A stretch of DNA of 64,000 bases from Sodalis sp. dw_96 (GTDB lineage Bacteria; Pseudomonadota; Gammaproteobacteria; Enterobacterales; Enterobacteriaceae), in contig NZ_JAAVUT010000003.1 in the NCBI RefSeq assembly GCF_018449575.1, positions 124,001 through 188,000 of the forward strand, in the 5' to 3' direction. This document shows positions 55,513 through 63,860 of the stretch, in pieces; positions within the stretch are counted from its first letter, which is position 1, and every line of letters starts with the position of its first letter. Under the pieces are notes generated by a model. The model did no database searches and was not told the DNA's origin. It saw only the letters and a program-made list of their open reading frames with translations. A program made the position numbers and the translations under genes.

Positions 55513-56759
55513 AACTGGAAAAAAGGCCCTTCATTCATCTGCGGGCCAAATGGCTGGCCTGGACCGCGCTAGTGATATTGATTGTGCTGTGCGGGTTGTT
55601 GTATCGATTGGCCACCGCGGATAACTTCCTGCGGGTGCCCCTATCCGGCGCAACGTTTCACTCGATAAAGCGCGGCTCGTATAACGATACGCTGGTCACC
55701 CGCGCCATAGCCATTCCCAATGAAAGCGTTGTCGTTTCTTCAGAGCGCGGCGGCAAAGTGGTTGAAATTTATAAATCCTCCTCCGGTTTCATCAAAAAGG
55801 GTGAGGTTATCGCCAGGCTTTCCAATTACGACTTCGTTTTACAGGTCACCTCACGCATCGCTGATGCCACCGAACAGATAAACAATTTGCGTAATATGCG
55901 TATGTTGCTGGAGCGCAATAGCCGCGATACTAAATTAGAATTGGAGAAATCGGGTTATAATTTTTTGAAAACAAAAAAGGAGCTGCAAAGAAATAAAAAG
56001 CTATACGAGAAATCCATCGTTGAAAAAGCCAAATATGAAAACCTGCAAGATGAAGTGGCGTATTGGAAAAAGACCTGTGAAATTTTATCTGAACACAATG
56101 CGCAGCAAGCCATCATTTTGCCCCATCAATATCGGGAGATAGATGAATCCATTAAACGTTTGGGCAAATTGGTTGATCTGATTAAGGGCGGTTTGGAACA
56201 GCTTACTATAATCTCCCCCATAGAGGGCACGCTTACCGCGCTGGATATTAAAATCGGCCAACAAATCAATCCCGGTGAAAAAGTAACTGTGATTGATAAT
56301 TTGCACTCTTATTATTTTGAGGCCGCATTCAGCGAATATTATCTCGACAAAATAAAGCCGCAGGTAAACGTTATGGCCGAGGCCGGCGGGATTGCCATTC
56401 CGCTGACCATCGAGACGGTTTCCTCGGTGGTGGATAACGGCAAGTTCAAAGCAAAGCTGTTGATGTCCCAACCTAGGCAAATTGCATTGAAACGCGGTCA
56501 GTCCATCGATTTGCGCGTATCCCTGGGGACTTCCCTTGATGCGCTGCTGGCGCCCTCGGAAGCTATATTTTTTCAGGAGGGTCAGGCCCTGGTGTATGTC
56601 TTTGATAAACAGACGCGGCGGGCGGTTAAAACGCCGGTAAAGATCAAGCGCCAGGGGGCGGCGCAATCAGAAATCATCAGCGGCCTTGCCGAGGGACAGC
56701 AAGTGGTGACCTTCGCCGACAACGACTATGAAAAATCCAACATCATAGAGTTCGAGTGA
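55503..56759 (+). CDS. HlyD/MacA-type periplasmic adaptor of the exporter
   Basis: 418 residues: a membrane helix at about 14-36 (WLAWTALVILIVLCGLLY), first lipoyl half (VVVSSERGGKVVEIY), a charged coiled coil (about 105-215, many Lys/Glu), second lipoyl half (ISPIEGTLTALDIKIGQQI), beta-barrel and membrane-proximal domains. It should link the permease to an outer membrane duct; no such channel gene is in the operon, so TolC would be the expected partner. Its TGA is followed one base later by the ATPase ATG. Confidence 0.83.
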   Translation: MDVKLEKRPFIHLRAKWLAWTALVILIVLCGLLYRLATADNFLRVPLSGATFHSIKRGSYNDTLVTRAIAIPNESVVVSSERGGKVVEIYKSSSGFIKKGEVIARLSNYDFVLQVTSRIADATEQINNLRNMRMLLERNSRDTKLELEKSGYNFLKTKKELQRNKKLYEKSIVEKAKYENLQDEVAYWKKTCEILSEHNAQQAIILPHQYREIDESIKRLGKLVDLIKGGLEQLTIISPIEGTLTALDIKIGQQINPGEKVTVIDNLHSYYFEAAFSEYYLDKIKPQVNVMAEAGGIAIPLTIETVSSVVDNGKFKAKLLMSQPRQIALKRGQSIDLRVSLGTSLDALLAPSEAIFFQEGQALVYVFDKQTRRAVKTPVKIKRQGAAQSEIISGLAEGQQVVTFADNDYEKSNIIEFE

Positions 56760-56760
56760 C

Positions 56761-57426
56761 ATGATAAAATTGGAACATGCCGGAAAATTCTATACCACCA
56801 AAACCATCAAGACATTGGCCCTGAATAACGTGGATCTATCCATTCCCGTCGGAGAGTTTTTATCGGTCATGGGGCCATCCGGCTCCGGAAAATCCACCCT
56901 GTTGAATGTGTTGGGCTTGTTCGAATCCCTGGATGAAGGCCGGTTTACCTTGGCCGGTGAAGTAGTGGAACGATTGAGCTATTCGCAAAAAATAGCCCTG
57001 CGGCGTCGCTTGATAGGTTATATTTTTCAATCGTTTAATCTTATATCCCATATGACGGTCAATGAAAATGTCGCGCTGCCGCTAAAGTATCGTAATGTCC
57101 CCAAACCAGAGCGTAAAATGCGGGTAAAACAGACGCTGGAGATGTTTGGGTTGACACCCAGGGCGGAACATTTTCCTTCTCAGCTCTCGGGCGGCCAGCA
57201 GCAAAGAGTTGCCATTGCCCGCGCCATGATCTCCCATCCGGCGCTTATTCTGGCCGATGAGCCCACCGGCAATCTTGACAGCAAAAACAGCCGGGAAGTT
57301 CTGGAGCAGCTCAAAAGAATCAACGGGCAGGGCACCACGGTGGTGATGGTGACCCATTCCCAGGAAGCGTCCAGCTATGCCGGGCGTGTCCTTATAATGC
57401 GGGATGGACGCCTTGACAGGCATTGA
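56761..57426 (+). CDS. MacB/LolD-type ABC ATPase of the exporter
   Basis: 221 residues, typical for this ATPase class. Walker [16 protein letters not shown]-loop [12 protein letters not shown], signature [15 protein letters not shown], Walker [14 protein letters not shown], switch His in [12 protein letters not shown]. Completes a three-protein exporter (permease, adaptor, ATPase). Downstream are 340 bp of AT-rich DNA and then the tiny ORFs. Confidence 0.9.
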   Translation: MIKLEHAGKFYTTKTIKTLALNNVDLSIPVGEFLSVMGPSGSGKSTLLNVLGLFESLDEGRFTLAGEVVERLSYSQKIALRRRLIGYIFQSFNLISHMTVNENVALPLKYRNVPKPERKMRVKQTLEMFGLTPRAEHFPSQLSGGQQQRVAIARAMISHPALILADEPTGNLDSKNSREVLEQLKRINGQGTTVVMVTHSQEASSYAGRVLIMRDGRLDRH

Positions 57427-57764
57427 CCATGCCCCTGGCCGATGTTCGATTAGATATGCATTAAGCACGTCTCCTTTTTGACGACCGATTTGATGAGCAT
57501 TGCCGGGGCGTTGAACGAATACGACCGCTGATGGCAGCGGAGAGGAACATCGCAGAATAGTGAAGAAAAAACTTTCAGCGACGGCGAAAATTTACTATGC
57601 TCAGGAATACGTATTTTATCCGTAATGATACGTTTGATAATTCGTATTTAAGATAAAGCTGTTATGGGTTCGTTTAATGAATCACTACTATAATCATCTT
57701 TTTAATTTTTATTTTTTCTTTTGGAAAGGCATATATTGCCATTGGGACTACGGGAGTTTGAGTA

Positions 57765-57893
57765 ATGAATACTTCAGATATCATAGCGTGCACCAATTCA
57801 ATGATTTGCCCCTATGATTTAGCACATAGCTTTGAATTTATTGGGGAGGGATTATATGAGGGATTATATTCAAATATATTCTTTAATGGGTAA
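57765..57893 (+). CDS. Candidate 42-aa peptide with two Cys
   Basis: ATG 57765 with GGGAG at 57752-57756 (spacing 8). Translation begins MNTSDIIACTNSMICPYD and ends GLYSNIFFNG; two Cys six residues apart. Not recognised. It is downstream of an export operon, which raises the possibility of an exported peptide or bacteriocin-like precursor, but AT-rich DNA yields such frames by chance and a rival 46-codon frame overlaps it at 57677-57817. Confidence 0.3.
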   Translation: MNTSDIIACTNSMICPYDLAHSFEFIGEGLYEGLYSNIFFNG

Positions 57894-57963
57894 TAAAAGC
57901 GCTATTATCTTGGGTAAAATGAATCTGATTGATAAGGTATGTTGTAATGATGCTTTTTCTTGA
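57856..57963 (+). CDS. Candidate 35-aa peptide with Cys-Cys near the C-terminus
   Basis: ATG 57856 preceded by GGGGAGGG at 57843-57850, the best Shine-Dalgarno in the region, five bases before the start. Translation begins MRDYIQIYSLMGNKSAIILG and ends DKVCCNDAFS. It overlaps the end of the 42-aa frame, so the pair could be translationally coupled. Not recognised; low certainty without expression data. Confidence 0.3.
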   Translation: MRDYIQIYSLMGNKSAIILGKMNLIDKVCCNDAFS

Positions 57964-58241
57964 CGTAAACTAACAGAGCTACTCTGATGTTTTTAACTAT
58001 ATATATCATTTATTGACTCAATCAAACATTTTTATAGGGCACTTTCATAACTCACTTGATATCGGGATAAGACTATATTAAAAAATTAGCAGTCATATAA
58101 AATAAACGGATTTTTGTTTTCTTTCCAGAATGAAGTCTCAGGGTTTGAGCAATACAGGATAAATCAAATATACTATAAGGGAATACTTAAATATTTACTC
58201 TTATGAATTATGTACTATTAAACAACATGGAGTTCGACATT

Positions 58242-59264
58242 ATGCAAAATATATCAGGAAATTTACCGCCAAGTTCAAATCTACGTGCGAGTCAGGATGC
58301 TAATTCATCCCGGAGGCAAATAATTGCAAATAATTTATCCCAAATTTTTGGGGGGGAGTTTTTCGGCGTAAGAAACGATATTGCGGGGCGACCATCCTCC
58401 CCATCCTCCTCCTCATCCTCCTCATCTTCCTCCTCATCTTCCTCCTCATCCTCCCCATCCTCCCCATCCTCATTCATCCCGGAGTCTGACGGCTGTGGTT
58501 GTGCAAACGTAGACGGCGATCTGATTGTCAATGGCGGCGATTTTTACCAAGCGAAAAACATTGATAAAATAATATCGGTGAAAAATTATGGGGCGGGAAA
58601 CACCGATAATTTTGATAATTTGAAAAAGAGCATCGAAAATGTTGAAAAGTGTAACGGTAATCTTGTGGCTAACACAGGTGATGTCATTAAATCCATAAAA
58701 ATCGGCAATATAACTGCGACGACATATCATGATTCGAACGATTATGATCCAGAAGATCGTTTTGTACGTTTGAACAAGATTTTGAATAATACCAATCACA
58801 CTACGGGAAATATAATCGCTAATGATGGTGATTATATTGAGGCGAAAACGATTGGCTCATTAAATCTGACTTCCACTTTCTCTACGAGCGGATCGACATC
58901 CAGAAGAAGTCATGTCCGAAATGAAATCAATCCCCCTGGAAAGCCAACCAATAAAGACAGCGCCCGTTCTGATCGTGCAAGCTCAACTCAAGGGTCGGCA
59001 AACAGCGCCGGTTCTGCTCATACAAAATCAACTCAAGGGTCATCACACAGTGCCAAGGTCGGACCGGGTCCCTCAGCCGGAGCGACTAACGTTTTTAGCG
59101 GTTTGGGTCCTGTCACAATGGCAAGGTCAATAACCGGCTCTATTTCCAATTATGAAAATATCAATGGTTTAGAGTCCCGTGAGGTTCATAGAGATCCGCG
59201 GACGGGAGCCATCATGAGCTCTTTAGGCACCGTCGCTACCTATACTCACGGAAAGCCGGTTTAA
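58242..59264 (+). CDS. Ser-rich protein with three imperfect 28-residue repeats, unrecognised
   Basis: 340 residues from ATG 58242, which has GGAG at 58229-58232; ATGs at 58203 and 58227 lack a Shine-Dalgarno. No signal peptide or membrane helix. After a 50-residue head comes a low-complexity linker (Pro-flanked run of 17 Ser). Then three repeats share the pattern x-x-G-N/D-L/I-I/V-x-N-x-G-D: NVDGDLIVNGGDFYQAKNID, KCNGNLVANTGDVIKSIKIG and HTTGNIIANDGDYIEAKTIG, each followed by a short beta-like strand. The tail is Ser/Gly/Thr-rich with two STQGS elements. The repeats suggest a beta-helix or solenoid. Function unknown; it may be a substrate of the neighbouring exporter or an unrelated effector. 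Confidence 0.7.
   Translation: MQNISGNLPPSSNLRASQDANSSRRQIIANNLSQIFGGEFFGVRNDIAGRPSSPSSSSSSSSSSSSSSSSSPSSPSSFIPESDGCGCANVDGDLIVNGGDFYQAKNIDKIISVKNYGAGNTDNFDNLKKSIENVEKCNGNLVANTGDVIKSIKIGNITATTYHDSNDYDPEDRFVRLNKILNNTNHTTGNIIANDGDYIEAKTIGSLNLTSTFSTSGSTSRRSHVRNEINPPGKPTNKDSARSDRASSTQGSANSAGSAHTKSTQGSSHSAKVGPGPSAGATNVFSGLGPVTMARSITGSISNYENINGLESREVHRDPRTGAIMSSLGTVATYTHGKPV
58392..58472 (+). repeat. TCC/TCA codon microsatellite encoding poly-Ser
   Basis: A run of TCC, TCA and TCT codons interrupted by CCA, coding P-SS-P-S(17)-P-SS-P-SS. Built from repeated TCCTCCTCA and TCTTCCTCC units, so replication slippage in triplets would change linker length without breaking the frame, while a slip of other lengths would switch the protein off. 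Confidence 0.85.
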
Positions 59265-59368
59265 CCCTCTTTATTGTAATATTTTTTTGAATATTCCCCC
59301 GGCTTGCGGTCTCCCCCGCGAGCCGGGTTTGTTTTATGCCAGCGCCAACCCGGCCCTAACGGCATGCA

Positions 59369-60229
59369 TCAACTCGCAATCGCCATGCCCACCGTCATAT
59401 GCAGACCATAGAATACCGCCCGGCCGATAAGCTCGCCGCCGATAATCAGCACCAGTCCCAGCGCCAGACCGGCCGCGGGCGGCGTTTTGCCCCGTACCAC
59501 CGGCCACAGCCAGCAGGCCAGTCCCAGGACCAGCAGCAGCACCCGTCCGGCCATCAGCGGGCCGTAACCGGGTATCAGCGTTGAGGCCTGCTGCACCGAA
59601 CTGTGGATAGCGGCCAGACCGGCGGCCTGCATCATCACCGCCGCCAGGCTTATCGCCACCGCGATAACGCTTATCCAAGGCAGGTAGCGCCAGCCCGGTC
59701 CATCGATGCCCGCCACCCGCAGCAGCAGGTAGCCCAACAGTGGGCCGCCGATAAATACCGTCAGTACAAAGCCGAGAGGGGTATAAACGTTATCCCAGGT
59801 GGGCACGGTATCTATCATATAGACCCGGCCCATGGCATATAAAAACAGCAGGCCGGACAGGGCGGTCATCACCAGCCATATTTTACCCAGCATCCGGGGC
59901 ATGCGATTAAGCACCGCTATCAGCCAGTAGATACCGCCCAGAGCGAAAAACAGCGAGCCGGCGGCGATTTCGTTGGACAGCGGCGAGGCGCCGATGCGGT
60001 TTAAGGAATTCAAGGCTCGCAGCGGCGAACCCAGATGCATCATGGAGGCGAGGAATCCCAGCCCCATCAGCAGCCATAAAAAGAACATCGACAGATGCGC
60101 TTTACGGGTGCCCGCCGCCGTCAGGTTGCCCGCCAGCAGCACCACGGCCATGATAAGGTAACCGCCGATCACGCACTGGCCCGCCACGGTGAAAAACATC
60201 AGCGGCCATTCCGACCATCCGTTACCCAT
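59369..60229 (-). CDS. dmsC: DMSO reductase membrane anchor subunit (DmsC)
   Basis: 286 residues, E. coli DmsC 287. The open frame extends upstream but ATG 60229 has a full AAGGAGG seven bases before it, so the start is MGNGWSEWPLMFFTVAGQC. Eight membrane helices. Anchors DmsAB and passes electrons from menaquinol. The dmsB stop is one base upstream. Confidence 0.92.
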   Translation of the reverse strand: MGNGWSEWPLMFFTVAGQCVIGGYLIMAVVLLAGNLTAAGTRKAHLSMFFLWLLMGLGFLASMMHLGSPLRALNSLNRIGASPLSNEIAAGSLFFALGGIYWLIAVLNRMPRMLGKIWLVMTALSGLLFLYAMGRVYMIDTVPTWDNVYTPLGFVLTVFIGGPLLGYLLLRVAGIDGPGWRYLPWISVIAVAISLAAVMMQAAGLAAIHSSVQQASTLIPGYGPLMAGRVLLLVLGLACWLWPVVRGKTPPAAGLALGLVLIIGGELIGRAVFYGLHMTVGMAIAS

Positions 60230-60230
60230 G

Positions 60231-60848
60231 TCAGACCTCCTTGGGATTAGCAAGATAGCCGCTGGTATCCCCCAGCGGGCGGCTCTTGGCGTTGGGCTTG
60301 ATAACCAGATTGGGCTGGGTGAACATCGGGTCGGGCAGCGGCGCCACCGCGGCCAGGGAGCCGTAGGTGTCGAGTAAATCGCCGATGGGACCCAGATCCA
60401 GCGCCCGCAGCGGGCAGGACTCCACGCAAACGGGTTTTTGCCCCACCGCCACTCGTTCACGGCAGCCGTCGCATTTGGTCATATGGCCTTTCTCGGCGTT
60501 GAACTGCGGTGCACCGTAAGGACAGGCCATATGGCAGTAGCGGCAGCCGATGCAAATATCTTCATCCACCACCACGAAGCCGTCTTCGCCTTTATGCATG
60601 GCGCCGCTGGGACACACCTTGACGCAGGCGGGATCTTCACAGTGGTTGCAGGCAATGGACAAATAGTAAGCGAAGACGTCCTGGCGATAACCGTAGCCGT
60701 CCTGCTGCCAACTGCCGCCGGCATATTCATAAATGCGGCGAAAGCTGACGTCGGGACCGAGATTTTTGTAATCCTTGCAGGCAAGCTCGCAGGTTTTACA
60801 CCCGGTACATCGGCTGGAATCAATATAAAAACCGTACTGCGTACTCAT
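60231..60848 (-). CDS. dmsB: DMSO reductase iron-sulfur subunit (DmsB)
   Basis: 205 residues, same as E. coli DmsB. Four Cys-rich clusters: CTGCKTCELACKD, CNHCEDPACVKVCPSGAM, CIGCRYCHMACPYGAPQF, CDGCRERVAVGQKPVCVESCP, binding four [4Fe-4S] centres that carry electrons from DmsC to the molybdenum site in DmsA. Nine bases separate it from the dmsA stop. Confidence 0.94.
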   Translation of the reverse strand: MSTQYGFYIDSSRCTGCKTCELACKDYKNLGPDVSFRRIYEYAGGSWQQDGYGYRQDVFAYYLSIACNHCEDPACVKVCPSGAMHKGEDGFVVVDEDICIGCRYCHMACPYGAPQFNAEKGHMTKCDGCRERVAVGQKPVCVESCPLRALDLGPIGDLLDTYGSLAAVAPLPDPMFTQPNLVIKPNAKSRPLGDTSGYLANPKEV

Positions 60849-60857
60849 CGGCTACTC

Positions 60858-63314
60858 CTAGACCTTCTGTATCTCAATCAGGTTGGTATGCTGCGGGTTG
60901 CCCTTTGCCAGCGGCGATGGCCGCTGGGTGGTGAGGGTATTGATGCAGCCGCCGTGATCGATCTTGTCCCCCGCCATATCGGCCTGGTGCCAGGCCCCTT
61001 GTCCAATGGCGGTGACGCCCGGCAGGATGCGCGGCGTCACCTTGGCGAAGATCCTGAGTTCACCCCGATCGTTAAACACCCGCACCCTATCGCCGTTGTT
61101 GATGTTACGGGGTTGAGCGTCGAGGGGGTTGATCCAGACTTCCTGCGGACAGGCCGCCTGCAACACGTCGATATTGCCGTAAGTGGAGTGGGTGCGCGCC
61201 TTATAGTGGAAACCGGCCAGCTGTAGCGGAAAACGGGAGCGCAGCGGATCGTTCCAACCCTCGAAGGTACTGGCATACACGGGCAGCGGGCTGATGACTT
61301 CGTCCGCTTTCAGTTCCCAGCTGGCGGCGATGGCGGCCAGGGCGCTGGAATAAATTTCGATTTTGCCGCTGGGGGTTTTTAACGGATGGGCCTTAGGGTC
61401 CTGGCGGAAATCCCGGTAGGCGACAAAGTGCCCGTCCGGATCGCGGCGTTTATAAATCCCCTGGGCTTTTAATTGATCGTAAGAGGGCAACAGGGGATCT
61501 TTTGCCAGCATCTTGCCGTAGAGAAACCGCAGCCAGTCGGACTGGCTGCGCCCTTCGGTAAATTTCTGTTCGATATCCGGCCCCAGACGCTGTGCGATGC
61601 CCTGGGTGATCTCATAAATAGATCGCCGTTCGAATTTTGGCGTGGTGGAGGGCTGGCCGAAAATCAAATACCCCATATTGGCGGCATAATCATTGGGCAC
61701 GATATCTTCCTGCTCGGTGGTCATCAGGTCCGGCAACAGGATATCCGCATACTTCGCCGACGAGGTCATAAAGTTCTCGATGACCACAATCATCTCGCAG
61801 TCCTGCTCGTTTTGCAGGATCTTGTGGGTCCGATTGATATCGGAGTGCTGGTTCACCAGGGTATTGCCGGCATAGTTCCAGATAAACTTGATGGGCACAT
61901 CCAGCCTGGCCTTGCCTTTGACGCCGTCCTTGAGCGCGGTCATCTCTTTGCCGCGATAGATGGCGTCGGTCCACATGAATACCGGAATCTGGGTTTTCAC
62001 CGGATTTTCCAGTACCGGCATCCGTTCGATGGTGATGGTATAGGTGGATTCCCGTGCGCCGCTGTTGCCGCCGTTGATGCCCACATTGCCGGTGAGAATG
62101 GGCAGCATGGCGATGGCGCGCGCCGTCTGTTCGCCGTTGGCCTGTCGTTGCGGTCCCCATCCCTGGCAGATGTAGGCTGGCTTGGCGCCGCCGATTTCCC
62201 GCGCCAGTTTGATGATTTGATCCCGTGGGATGCCGGTGATTTTTTCCGCCCAGAACGGCGTTTTGGCGGTTTTATCATCCCCCTGGCCGAGGATGTAGGC
62301 TTTGTAATGCCCGTTGGCCGGCGCGCCGGCGGGCAGGGTCTTTTCGTCGTAACCGACGCAATAGGTATCGAGAAACGCCTGATCCACCAGGTTCTCGGTA
62401 ATCAGTACCCAGGCCAGGGCCGAGACCAGCGCCGCGTCGGTGCCGGGACGGATGGGAATCCATTGGTCTTCCCGCCCGGCAGCGGTATCGGTATAACGCG
62501 GATCGATAACAATCATGCGGGCGTTGGAACGTTGCCGGGCCTGCTCCAGATGGTAGGTGATGCCGGCGCCGCTCATCCGGGTTTCCGCCGGGTTATTGCC
62601 GAACATCACCACCAGTTTGCTATTGACGATGTCCGAGGTGCTGTTGCCGTCGTTGCCGCCGTAGGTGTAGGGCATGGCGGCGCTGATCTGCGCGGTGCTG
62701 TAGGTGCCGTATTGCTGCAGGGAGCCGCCGTAGCAGTTCATCAGCCGGGTCACCAGCGAACCCGACGGGGACGAACGGGTGAAGTTGCCGCCGGTAATGC
62801 CGGAAGAGTAGTGGATATACACCGCTTCGTTGCCGTAGTCTTTTACGATGCGCTTGAGATTGGCGGCGAGGGTATCCAGCGCTTCATCCCAGCTGATGCG
62901 GACGAATTTGCCTTCTCCACGCAGCCCCACCCGTTTCATCGGGTATTTCAGCCGATCGGGGTGGTTCATGCGGCGGCGGATGGATCGCCCGCGCAGGCAG
63001 GCGCGTACCTGATGATCGCCATAAATATCCTGGCCGGTATTATCGCTTTCCACCCAATACACTTCGTTATCGCGGGTATGCAGGCGCAGCGCGCAGCGGC
63101 TGCCGCAGTTCACGGAGCACATGCTCCAGACCGTTTTATCGTTTGCCCCGGCCACCGCCGGGATCGGGGCCGTGGCGCCACGGGCAAATTTGAAGGGTAA
63201 TTGCAGCGCGCTGCCAGCAAGCAGCAATCCTCCCGCCGCCATGCCGCCTTTCACCAGGCTGCGCCGGCTGATGCCGGACTCGGCCAAGTTGGTTAAAAGT
63301 GAATTTTCCTTCAT
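60858..63314 (-). CDS. dmsA: DMSO/TMAO reductase catalytic subunit (DmsA)
   Basis: 818 residues, E. coli DmsA 814. Tat signal with ISRRSLVKGG at residues 15-24. N-terminal Cys cluster CSVNCGSRC and then CLRGRSIRRR, the Arg after the fourth Cys being characteristic of DmsA. Molybdopterin domain follows (SPSGSLVTRLMNCYGGSLQQ, IVIDPRYTDTAA, ICQGWGPQRQANGEQTARA). Terminal reductase for anaerobic respiration on DMSO and related N- or S-oxides at the outer face of the inner membrane. A YnfE/F-like paralogue cannot be excluded, but the gene order dmsABC matches. Confidence 0.92.
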   Translation of the reverse strand: MKENSLLTNLAESGISRRSLVKGGMAAGGLLLAGSALQLPFKFARGATAPIPAVAGANDKTVWSMCSVNCGSRCALRLHTRDNEVYWVESDNTGQDIYGDHQVRACLRGRSIRRRMNHPDRLKYPMKRVGLRGEGKFVRISWDEALDTLAANLKRIVKDYGNEAVYIHYSSGITGGNFTRSSPSGSLVTRLMNCYGGSLQQYGTYSTAQISAAMPYTYGGNDGNSTSDIVNSKLVVMFGNNPAETRMSGAGITYHLEQARQRSNARMIVIDPRYTDTAAGREDQWIPIRPGTDAALVSALAWVLITENLVDQAFLDTYCVGYDEKTLPAGAPANGHYKAYILGQGDDKTAKTPFWAEKITGIPRDQIIKLAREIGGAKPAYICQGWGPQRQANGEQTARAIAMLPILTGNVGINGGNSGARESTYTITIERMPVLENPVKTQIPVFMWTDAIYRGKEMTALKDGVKGKARLDVPIKFIWNYAGNTLVNQHSDINRTHKILQNEQDCEMIVVIENFMTSSAKYADILLPDLMTTEQEDIVPNDYAANMGYLIFGQPSTTPKFERRSIYEITQGIAQRLGPDIEQKFTEGRSQSDWLRFLYGKMLAKDPLLPSYDQLKAQGIYKRRDPDGHFVAYRDFRQDPKAHPLKTPSGKIEIYSSALAAIAASWELKADEVISPLPVYASTFEGWNDPLRSRFPLQLAGFHYKARTHSTYGNIDVLQAACPQEVWINPLDAQPRNINNGDRVRVFNDRGELRIFAKVTPRILPGVTAIGQGAWHQADMAGDKIDHGGCINTLTTQRPSPLAKGNPQHTNLIEIQKV

Positions 63315-63580
63315 CTATCATTCCCCGATTTTTTCATCACAACGTTTCTAGCGCCGGCATCAATATACATAGAGTGCTTATGATTTTTGTATGAACTACT
63401 TTCATGATGATGAATGAAAAATAATCAGCAGATATTGTTCCCGAACAATTTTGTTATTAAAACCCCGTTTTTTTAAAAGCAAAAAATATGATCCGTTAGG
63501 TATTTTATTATATAGCGGCGATGGTTTTTTTATCGCAAATCCGGCCAATACAGCTGCAATGCGAAAGATGAGGGATTACT
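63315..63580. promoter_or_regulatory. dmsA upstream region
   Basis: AT-rich, no gene. An FNR site is expected for dms but I could not find a convincing TTGAT-N4-ATCAA match by eye. Confidence 0.3.
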
Positions 63581-63736
63581 CAGACTGCTGACAAAGTATT
63601 CGGAGTTAATAAGGAGGGACAGGATGTTGGAAGAGTAAACCGTCCGCGCCATGGATGGCGCGGATCGAGCCCCCAGAGACGGGTTCACGGCGTGTTTATG
63701 ATCCAGCATCTTGTCCCGACCGGACACTTTGTCAAC
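63581..63736 (+). repeat. Dispersed palindromic repeat element, copy 3
   Basis: Same orientation and ends as copy 1 (CAGACTGCTGACAAA to CACTTTGTCAAC), about 156 bp, with more substitutions: the inner arms read GGGACAGGATGTTGGAA and CCAGCATCTTGTCCC. It separates dmsABC and umuC. Confidence 0.8.
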
Positions 63737-63823
63737 GAGCTCATTACTGAATATTTCCATTTAACAACGGGTTGGCTAGTTACCCGTGGGGGATGGCTTC
63801 CCAAGGCAAAGGGTATTTGGCTA

Positions 63824-63843
63824 TACTGTATAAAATTACAGTA
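63824..63843 (+). promoter_or_regulatory. LexA box (SOS box)
   Basis: TACTGTATAAAATTACAGTA has perfect TACTG / CAGTA ends and the AT-rich centre of the LexA consensus. It ends 17 bp before the umuC start. Confidence 0.88.
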
Positions 63844-63860
63844 TTTAAGTGAACGCTTCT

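Larger units (their letters stand above)
57427..58241. other. AT-rich region downstream of the exporter with tiny ORFs
   Basis: 815 bp, strongly AT-rich after 57600. No long frame. Two short overlapping frames with good Shine-Dalgarno sites (57765-57893, 57856-57963) are listed separately. The last 250 bp is the likely promoter region of the Ser-rich gene. Confidence 0.5.

Noticed and set aside
57677-57817. 46-codon frame (MNHYYNHLFNFYFFFWKG start) upstream of the tiny ORFs
   Set aside because: Weak ribosome-binding site and overlaps the better-supported 42-codon frame; kept only as a rival reading.
61473-63200. 575-codon forward frame opposite dmsA
   Set aside because: Shadow of dmsA, low-complexity Gly/His-rich translation.
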